21,830 nt of DNA. Origin: DASXTS01 sp036505275. GTDB lineage: Bacteria; Actinomycetota; Actinomycetes; Mycobacteriales; Pseudonocardiaceae. Position numbers and translations under genes: made by a program. The DNA lies in the NCBI GenBank assembly GCA_036505275.1, contig DASXTS010000235.1, positions 1 through 21,830 of the forward strand, in the 5' to 3' direction. Each line of letters begins with the position of its first letter. Positions within the stretch are counted from its first letter, which is position 1. This document shows positions 8,041 to 13,031 of this stretch, piece after piece. The notes under the pieces were generated by a model. The model ran no database searches. It was not told the DNA's origin and saw only the letters and a program-made list of their open reading frames with translations.

Positions 8041-8349
8041 TCAGGGGACGCCGAGAGCGCGCAGGGCGGCGGTGGTGGCGGCCGCCGAGATCACCACGAC
8101 GACAAAGGGCAGCCGGCGCAGCGCCGCGGCCGCGCCGACCGCAACCCCGGCCGGCCGCGCCCAACCGGCGAACCCGCCACCCGAGGTGAACGCCGCCGTA
8201 GCGATCAGCGCGGCGAGCAACGCGACCGCGCCCAGCATGAGTAGCCGCTGCACCGACGCCGAGACCTGCAGACGCTCCCGCAGCACCGGCCCGGCCAGCC
8301 GGAACGCGTAGGTGCCCGCGGCCAGCACCAGCACCGCCGCCCAGCTCAT
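8041..8349 (-). CDS. azlD: AzlD-family branched-chain amino-acid export subunit
   Basis: Small membrane protein that works with AzlC as a two-component exporter of branched-chain amino acids. The 102-residue product starts MSWAAVLVLAAGTYAFRLAG, a typical AzlD opening. It has hydrophobic stretches at about 2-20, 36-56, 63-77 and 80-96. The ATG at 8349 overlaps the azlC stop as ATGA, the usual AzlC-AzlD pairing. Substrate range is inferred from the family only. Confidence 0.9.
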   Translation of the reverse strand: MSWAAVLVLAAGTYAFRLAGPVLRERLQVSASVQRLLMLGAVALLAALIATAAFTSGGGFAGWARPAGVAVGAAAALRRLPFVVVVISAAATTAALRALGVP

Positions 8350-9065
8350 GGCCGGTCCCGGCCAGCCCGATCGGCACGGCCGGCACGCGGGGGCCGGCCG
8401 GCCAGTGCCAGGGCGGCCAGTGCCAGCATGACGGGCAGACCGGGCGGCAGCAGTGGGGTGGCAAGCAGCGCGAGCAGCGCCCCGGCCAGGGCCACCCGGC
8501 GAGCGTCGGCTCCGCCGTTGGCACCGCGCAGGCTGGGCAGCAGCAGGGCCAGGAGCGCGGCCGGGAAGGCCGCGTCCACGCCGTACCTGGCGGGGTCGCC
8601 GACGGCCTGGCCGGCGAGCACGCCGACCACGGTGCCGGCGTTGAATGCGACGAAGAGTGAGAGCCCGGCCGTCCAGTACGCGCGCCGGGCGCGCTGCGGG
8701 TCGGGCTGGGCGGTGGCGAACGCCACCGTCTCGTCGACCAGGATATGTGCACCGACCAGGCGTGCCGGCCACCGGCGCCCGATCGCCTCCGCGACCGCGA
8801 GCCCGAACGGCAGGTGCCGCGCGTTCAGCAGCAGGCCACCGGCCACCGCGGCGGCCGCGGCTCCCCCGGCGGCCACCACACCGACCGCCAGGAACTGCGC
8901 GCCGCCAGCGAAGACCAGCAGCGACATGCCCACCGCCTGCCACGCCCCGATGCCGGCCGCGACGGCCAGCGCACCGAACGAGATCCCCACCATCAGCACC
9001 GCCGCGGCCAGCGCACCGGCGTCACGCAGCAGGGTTCGGTCGAGTGTTCGCCAAATCGAACGCAT
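8346..9065 (-). CDS. azlC: AzlC-family branched-chain amino-acid permease
   Basis: Large subunit of the AzlCD exporter in the cytoplasmic membrane. The 239-residue product contains the conserved segments VGISFGALA (about 26-34), FAGGAQFLAVG (about 52-62) and LLLNARHLPFGLAVA (about 78-92). The latter two are AzlC landmarks. The rest is mostly hydrophobic helices. The C-terminus is a basic tail (GRPPRAGRADRAGRDRP). The ATG at 9065 has no Shine-Dalgarno sequence. It is divergent from an XRE-cupin regulator 56 bp away, which probably controls it. Confidence 0.92.
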   Translation of the reverse strand: MRSIWRTLDRTLLRDAGALAAAVLMVGISFGALAVAAGIGAWQAVGMSLLVFAGGAQFLAVGVVAAGGAAAAAVAGGLLLNARHLPFGLAVAEAIGRRWPARLVGAHILVDETVAFATAQPDPQRARRAYWTAGLSLFVAFNAGTVVGVLAGQAVGDPARYGVDAAFPAALLALLLPSLRGANGGADARRVALAGALLALLATPLLPPGLPVMLALAALALAGRPPRAGRADRAGRDRP

Positions 9066-9121
9066 AGACTTCTATACTGAACGGAGTCGCTGCGATCGTC
9101 AAACAACTTGAGTAGGGACGC
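9064..9121. promoter_or_regulatory. Divergent control region of azlCD and its regulator
   Basis: The intergenic space contains TATACT (9073-9078, plus strand), a good -10 for the regulator gene. AGGGA (9114-9118) serves as its Shine-Dalgarno. Overlapping it is a palindrome ATAGA-CT-TCTAT (9064-9075) that covers the azlC start codon. On the minus strand TATAGA lies 5 bases before the azlC ATG. The palindrome is a candidate operator; binding is inferred. Confidence 0.45.
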
Positions 9122-9679
9122 GTGACCCGGTCCACCGCACCACTGGAGGCCATCGCCGCCGCACTACGCCGCGAGCGGGAGCGGGTCGGCGTCTCCCTCA
9201 CCGAGCTGGCCAGGCGGGCCGGCATCGCCAAGTCGACGCTTTCGCAGCTCGAGGCCGCCACCGGCAACCCCAGCATCGAGACCCTGTGGGCCCTCGCGGT
9301 CGCGCTCGACGTGCCATTCAGCCGGCTGGTCGAGCCACCGGCGCCGCAGGTGCTCGTGGTCAGGGCCGGCGAGGGCCCGGTGATCCCGTCCGAGACCGGG
9401 CACTTCACCGGCAAGCTGCTGTCGTCCTGCCCGCCCGGCGTCCGCCGCGACCTCTACACGATCACCATGGAACCCGGCGAACCACGCAGGGCGCAGCCGC
9501 ACATCCGCGGCACGGTCGAGCATCTCGTGGTCAGCGCCGGCCGGGTGCTGGCCGGACCGGCCGATGCGCCGGTCGAGCTCGGTCCCGGCGACTACGCGAG
9601 CTTCCCCGGCGACCTGCCGCACCTCTACCAGGCGCTGCGGACCGAAGCCACCGCGGTCCTGGTCATGGAGCACGTCTGA
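9122..9679 (+). CDS. XRE-family regulator with C-terminal cupin domain
   Basis: DNA-binding regulator of 185 residues. An XRE helix-turn-helix lies at about 10-68 (LTELARRAGIAKSTLSQLEA around 26-45), followed by a short linker. A small beta-rich cupin domain at about 105-183 has PHIRGTVEHLVVSAGRVL and LGPGDYASFPGDLPHLYQ. Regulators of this build commonly sense a small molecule through the cupin. The GTG start at 9122 follows AGGGA. Being divergent from azlCD, it most likely regulates that exporter, perhaps in response to an amino acid; this is inference from context. Confidence 0.88.
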   Translation: MTRSTAPLEAIAAALRRERERVGVSLTELARRAGIAKSTLSQLEAATGNPSIETLWALAVALDVPFSRLVEPPAPQVLVVRAGEGPVIPSETGHFTGKLLSSCPPGVRRDLYTITMEPGEPRRAQPHIRGTVEHLVVSAGRVLAGPADAPVELGPGDYASFPGDLPHLYQALRTEATAVLVMEHV

Positions 9680-9735
9680 GACGAGCTGGCCGCTCGGTCT
9701 GCGGAGCTGGCTGGCTTGGCACGGGCGAATCAGCG

Positions 9736-10114
9736 TCATCCGCCCCGTGCCGGCGCTGTCACCGGCCTGCCCAGGGCGTTGCGCAGAAAGTCGGCAACGG
9801 TCTGGCGCTGCTCGGCGCTGCGCGGCACGGCGGCCGACATCCAGTAGACGCCGTGCACGAGCCCGTCGAAGCGCCGCACGGTCACCTCGACCCCCGCGTC
9901 GCGCAGCCGGTCGCCGTACTTCTCCGCCTCGTCCCGGAGCGGGTCGTACTCATCGGTCACGATCAGCGTCGGCGGCAGTCCCACAGCTGGCGACCGGTCC
10001 ACTGCCAGCCGGGGCTCGGTGAGGTCCTGCGGCCCGGCGACGTACTGCCGGCCGAACCACTCGAGCGCGGTCAGGTGGAGCAGGTAGCCCTCGGCGTACT
10101 CCCGCCGCGACGCC
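9736..10114 (-). pseudogene. C-terminal fragment of an alpha/beta-hydrolase (hormone-sensitive-lipase type esterase)
   Basis: The minus-strand frame encodes about 125 residues closely resembling the C-terminal third of HSL-type esterases: REYAEGYLLHLTALEWFGRQY, then LPPTLIVTDEYDPLRDEA with the triad Asp, and DGLVHGVYW with the triad His. The N-terminal two thirds, with the HGGG oxyanion motif and the GDSAG nucleophile, are absent. Beyond about 10114 the frame stays open but runs antisense to LuxR-like sequence, so that part is not hydrolase. The fragment cannot be an active enzyme. It ends at a TGA at 9736-9738. Confidence 0.8.
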
Positions 10115-10546
10115 GTGTCGGCAACCTGTGCCGCCCGGATCGAGGCGGAGCTGGGCGCCGAACGCGCCGCGGAGATCCGTGCCCGGTACGCCGGGGTCAG
10201 CGGGCCGGAGGCGGTACGGCTCGGTCTGGACCTCGCGGCGCGCGGGCCCGCCCACGACGCCGGCCAGCCGCACCCGGCGACCACCGTGCGGCCGTCCGCC
10301 CCGCTGCCGGAGGTTGCCTCCCCGCTGACCGCGCGCGAGCGGCAGGTCGCGTCGATGATCGCGCGGGGGATGAGCAACAAGGACATCGCCGGGGCGCTGA
10401 CCATCTCGCCGCGAACGGTGGACGGCCACGTCGAGCGCATCCTGCGCAAGCTCGACTTCTCCTCGCGCACGCAGGTGGCGTCCTGGATAGCGTCCGGGAC
10501 GCGGCGTCCGGCGGCCGACGGCGTGACCCACCCATGGCATGACTGA
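10115..10546 (+). pseudogene. C-terminal fragment of a LuxR-family regulator
   Basis: The plus-strand frame encodes the end of a LuxR-type regulator. The helix-turn-helix at about residues 70-130 includes LTARERQVASMIARGMSNKDI and SPRTVDGHVERILRKL. The preceding ARIEAELGAERAAEIRARY resembles the linker found in large ATPase-type LuxR proteins. The sensory/ATPase part is missing, because the sequence runs straight into the esterase remnant on the other strand near 10110-10130. The first possible GTG (10115) has no ribosome binding site. A free DNA-binding domain could still be made, but a broken gene is more likely. Confidence 0.75.
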
Positions 10547-10576
10547 GCGGCCTTTGCGTCTACCATTGCGGACATC

Positions 10577-10615
10577 TGCATGCATTCAAGCGCAAGGCGC
10601 GCTAGAATGCATGCA
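10577..10615. promoter_or_regulatory. Palindromic operator with leaderless promoter of the first toxin-antitoxin pair
   Basis: TGCATGCATTC (10577-10587) is perfectly complementary to GAATGCATGCA (10605-10615). After one mismatch the pairing continues with AGCGC (10589-10593) and GCGCT (10599-10603). The 39-bp palindrome ends on the first base of the antitoxin ATG. TAGAAT (10603-10608) is a good -10 inside the right arm, exactly 6 bases before the ATG, so transcription would start at or next to the start codon. There is no Shine-Dalgarno. Autorepression by the antitoxin-toxin complex is the obvious inference. Confidence 0.75.
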
Positions 10616-10878
10616 TGGCTCGCACGATTCAGATCCGAGATGTCGATGAGCACGCATACACCGTGCTGCGCACCCGCGCGGCGGCGGAGAACCTTTCCCT
10701 GACCGCCTACCTGAAGCGTCAGCTCGAGGACATGGCGAGTCGCCCCACGATGGCCGAGTTGCTTGCCCGAGCTGACCGGCGGCGCGCCGAGTCGGGCGGT
10801 GTGACGACCGAGGACATCGTGGCGGCGATCCAGGACAGCCGCCGCGAACGAGACGAGCAGCAGTGGTCCAGTTCGTAA
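10615..10878 (+). CDS. FitA/VapB-like ribbon-helix-helix antitoxin
   Basis: Antitoxin of 87 residues. The N-terminus RTIQIRDVDEHAYTVLRTRA gives the beta-strand and first helix of a ribbon-helix-helix DNA-binding fold. ENLSLTAYLKRQLEDMA gives the second helix. The C-terminal half (RPTMAELLARADRRRA, then VTTEDIVAAIQDSRRERDE) is the usual toxin-neutralising tail of FitA-type antitoxins. The ATG at 10615 appears leaderless. Its 3' end overlaps the toxin gene by 16 bases, typical of coupled TA pairs. It probably binds the palindrome immediately upstream. Confidence 0.9.
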   Translation: MARTIQIRDVDEHAYTVLRTRAAAENLSLTAYLKRQLEDMASRPTMAELLARADRRRAESGGVTTEDIVAAIQDSRRERDEQQWSSS

Positions 10879-11264
10879 TCGACTCCTCGGCCCTCCTCGA
10901 GCTGCTCACCGGCACCTCGCCGGACCCGGGACTACGTCGGCGCGCACTCACCCAAACCGCCGGCGCGCCGGAGCTGGTCGACATCGAGGTGGCGAGCGCA
11001 TTGCGCCGGATGGTCATGCGCGGGTTGCTGTCGCCTTCCGTAGCGGTCGCGGTGCTCCGCGACGTCGGCGATACACCGGTCAGCAGGGCGCCACACCGCT
11101 CACTTCTGGAGCGGGTATGGCAGCTCCGCGATTCGATCACGCCATACGACGCGGCCTACGTGGCGCTCGCCGAACGCCTCGGGGTTCCATTGGTTACGTG
11201 CGACAGCAGGCTGGCGAAGGCGCACGGGCACGACGCGGAGATCGAGCTGTACCCGCGCAGCTAG
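10863..11264 (+). CDS. VapC/FitB-like PIN-domain toxin
   Basis: Predicted ribonuclease toxin of 133 residues with a complete PIN fold. The acidic residues expected at the metal site are D7 (FVIDSSALLE), E42 (DIEVASALRR), D96 (TPYDAAYVALAE) and D114 (TCDSRLA). The GTG start at 10863 lies inside the end of the antitoxin gene. All four acidic positions are present, so it should be active. Members of this family usually cut tRNA or rRNA; the target here is unknown. Confidence 0.92.
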   Translation: MVQFVIDSSALLELLTGTSPDPGLRRRALTQTAGAPELVDIEVASALRRMVMRGLLSPSVAVAVLRDVGDTPVSRAPHRSLLERVWQLRDSITPYDAAYVALAERLGVPLVTCDSRLAKAHGHDAEIELYPRS

Positions 11265-11312
11265 GCGCGGCGCCGGTCCGTGAATGAGCCGGGCATGGTC
11301 GGTGCATGCCGC

Positions 11313-11318
11313 TAGCCT
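11313..11318 (+). promoter_or_regulatory. Possible -10 hexamer of the second antitoxin gene
   Basis: TAGCCT ends 6 bases before the ATG at 11325, the same spacing as at the first antitoxin gene. No Shine-Dalgarno is present, so leaderless translation is likely. The large palindrome seen at the first pair is not conserved here. Confidence 0.45.
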
Positions 11319-11324
11319 GAGCCC

Positions 11325-11564
11325 ATGTCCGACAACGCGGTGGCCGGCGACCCGCCCGAACCTTCCCAGGAACCACGGTCGGTGCACGGTCCGAATGCGC
11401 TGTCCCTCGAAGCCCGCCTGAAGAGGCAGGAGGCCGAGATGGCTGCCACCGGCCCGACCATGGCCGAGTGGCTGGCCAGGATGCACGCCCTGGACTGGGG
11501 GGTCGTCGACAGCGACAGCATGATCCGTGACATCCGTGAGTGGCGGGACAGGGAAGCGGGGTGA
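11325..11564 (+). CDS. VapB-like antitoxin lacking a recognisable DNA-binding half
   Basis: Predicted 79-residue protein. Residues from about 27 onward (LSLEARLKRQEAEMAA, GPTMAEWLARMHALDW, DSMIRDIREWRDREAG) align with the second helix and toxin-binding tail of the neighbouring antitoxin. The first 26 residues are Pro/Glu/Ser-rich and show no beta-strand and first helix of a ribbon-helix-helix fold. No other frame at 11270-11400 restores it. The protein could still bind a VapC-type toxin but probably not DNA. It overlaps the following toxin gene by 4 bases. Confidence 0.75.
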   Translation: MSDNAVAGDPPEPSQEPRSVHGPNALSLEARLKRQEAEMAATGPTMAEWLARMHALDWGVVDSDSMIRDIREWRDREAG

Positions 11565-11908
11565 CCTCCAGATTCGTCATCGACGCGTCGGCGGTCATCG
11601 CCGCGACGACGAATCAGCCACCACGGCCCGAGCTGTTGAAGCGCGTGGTTCTCGGCCACGCCCGTGGTGAGATCTCGGCCGAGACGGCCCGGCTTGCGGT
11701 CGAGGCGCTGCCGGACCTGCCCATCTCACGAGTCGAACACAGAGCGCTCATCGCCCGCGTGTGGCAGCTGCGGCACAGCATCACCGCGTACGACGCCGCC
11801 TACGTCGCTCTGGCCGAACGCCTGGGCGTTCCGCTGGTGACGTGTGACGCCAAACTGGCGAACGCGCACGGGCACCACGCGGAGATCGAGCTCTACCCGC
11901 GCGGCTGA
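11561..11908 (+). CDS. VapC-like PIN protein missing one catalytic acidic residue
   Basis: Protein of 115 residues, closely related to the first toxin, especially over RVWQLRHSITAYDAAYVALA and the C-terminus HAEIELYPRG. D8, D78 and D96 are kept. Between FVIDASA and the RGEIS segment there are about 19 residues fewer than in the first toxin, and the conserved Glu (E42 there) has no counterpart. It is therefore probably weak or inactive as a nuclease. The GTG at 11561 overlaps the antitoxin stop as GTGA; a start at 11540 is possible but less likely. It converges on pdxS with a 7-base gap. Confidence 0.8.
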   Translation: MTSRFVIDASAVIAATTNQPPRPELLKRVVLGHARGEISAETARLAVEALPDLPISRVEHRALIARVWQLRHSITAYDAAYVALAERLGVPLVTCDAKLANAHGHHAEIELYPRG

Positions 11909-11915
11909 GCGAGCC

Positions 11916-12848
11916 TTACCAGCCGCGGGTGGCCAGGCGCTGGGTGTCGGGCAGGTCGGCGAGGTTGATGCCGACCATCGCCTCGCCGAGGCCGCGGGAG
12001 ACCTTGGCGAGCATCTCGGGATCGTCGTGGAAGGTGGTGGCCTTGACGATGGCCTCGGCCCGCTTGACCGGGTCGCCGGACTTGAAGATGCCGGAGCCGA
12101 CGAACACGCCCTCGGCGCCGAGCTGCATCATCATGGCAGCGTCGGCCGGGGTGGCTATGCCGCCGGCGGTGAACAGCACCACGGGCAGCTTGCCGGCGGC
12201 GGCCACCTCGCGGACCAGGTCGACGGGGGCGCGCAGCTCCTTGGCGGCCGCGTAGAGCTCGTCGTCGTCGAGGGTGGTCAGCCGCCGGATCTCCGCGCGG
12301 ATGGCCCGCATGTGCCGGGTGGCCTCGACCACATTGCCGGTGCCGGCCTCGCCCTTGGAGCGGATCATGGCAGCGCCCTCGGCGATGCGGCGCAGCGCCT
12401 CACCGAGGTTGGTGGCGCCGCACACGAACGGCACCGTGAAGGCCCACTTGTCGATGTGGTTGGCCTCGTCGGCCGGGGTGAGCACCTCGGACTCGTCGAC
12501 GTAGTCGACGCCGATCGCCTGCAGCACCTGGGCCTCGACGAAATGCCCGATGCGGGCCTTGGCCATCACCGGGATGGACACCGCCGCGATGATGCCGTCG
12601 ATCATGTCGGGGTCGCTCATCCTGGCCACCCCACCCTGGACGCGGATGTCGGCCGGCACCCGCTCCAACGCCATGACGGCAACCGCGCCGGCGTCCTCGG
12701 CGATCTTGGCATGCTCCGGGGTGACCACATCCATGATCACTCCGCCCTTGAGCATCTCGGCCATGCCGCGCTTGACCCGGGCGGTGCCGGTGATCGGGCG
12801 TACGGCGGAGCCGTCGGTACTGGCTGGGGGGTTGGCGGCGGTGGTCAC
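11916..12848 (-). CDS. pdxS: Pyridoxal 5'-phosphate synthase subunit PdxS
   Basis: Makes pyridoxal 5'-phosphate from ribose 5-phosphate, glyceraldehyde 3-phosphate and ammonia supplied by PdxT. With the GTG at 12848 the product has 310 residues. The signature stretch GTARVKRGMAEMLKGGVIMD lies at 21-40, and the substrate-binding Lys97 is in AKARIGHFVEA. LFTAGGIATPADAAMMMQLG forms the phosphate-binding part of the barrel. The frame is open to 12896, but AGGAAGG stands 6 bases before 12848, and the longer start would fall inside the likely -10. It is divergent from the EF-G-like gene. Confidence 0.97.
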   Translation of the reverse strand: MTTAANPPASTDGSAVRPITGTARVKRGMAEMLKGGVIMDVVTPEHAKIAEDAGAVAVMALERVPADIRVQGGVARMSDPDMIDGIIAAVSIPVMAKARIGHFVEAQVLQAIGVDYVDESEVLTPADEANHIDKWAFTVPFVCGATNLGEALRRIAEGAAMIRSKGEAGTGNVVEATRHMRAIRAEIRRLTTLDDDELYAAAKELRAPVDLVREVAAAGKLPVVLFTAGGIATPADAAMMMQLGAEGVFVGSGIFKSGDPVKRAEAIVKATTFHDDPEMLAKVSRGLGEAMVGINLADLPDTQRLATRGW

Positions 12849-12854
12849 GACGGG

Positions 12855-12861
12855 CCTTCCT
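12855..12861 (-). promoter_or_regulatory. Ribosome binding site that fixes the pdxS start
   Basis: AGGAAGG on the minus strand, 6 bases ahead of the GTG at 12848. Confidence 0.75.
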
Positions 12862-12894
12862 GGTGAATGCGTGCTGGTGGAGCGACTGGTCACC

Positions 12895-12921
12895 ATGCTA
12901 TCCGCGCTTTCCGCGCCGCAA
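12895..12921 (-). promoter_or_regulatory. Candidate pdxS promoter
   Basis: On the minus strand TTGCGG (12916-12921) and TAGCAT (12895-12900) are separated by 15 bases. The same arrangement, with the identical ten bases CGGATAGCAT, occurs upstream of thrS at 21735-21761. A start about 7 bases beyond the -10 would leave a leader of about 40 bases before the pdxS GTG. The 15-base spacing is shorter than the sigma-70 optimum. Confidence 0.5.
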
Positions 12922-13017
12922 CGCGGGTGCGGCGCCGACGGAGGCCCGCCTGCCGCATGGGGTTGTCATGAGGAGACTAACGTTGTGGGATCGGGCACAC
13001 CGATTCCCGCAGCACGT

Positions 13018-13022
13018 GGAGG
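13018..13022 (+). promoter_or_regulatory. Ribosome binding site of the EF-G-like gene
   Basis: GGAGG, 9 bases before the ATG at 13032. It supports this start over upstream alternatives. Confidence 0.7.
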
Positions 13023-13031
13023 TGTTATGCG

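Noticed and set aside
10115..10546. A complete small LuxR-type regulator
   Set aside because: There is no ribosome binding site, the N-terminal part is missing, and the 5' end runs into an esterase remnant on the opposite strand.
9736..10653. A 305-residue minus-strand hydrolase
   Set aside because: Only the C-terminal part up to about 10114 resembles a hydrolase. The rest is antisense to LuxR-like sequence and the antitoxin promoter, and lacks the HGGG and GDSAG motifs.
10615..11908. Insertion sequence or integrase carrying the toxin-antitoxin genes
   Set aside because: No transposase, terminal inverted repeats or target duplication could be recognised around the interval. The only large palindrome is better explained as an operator.
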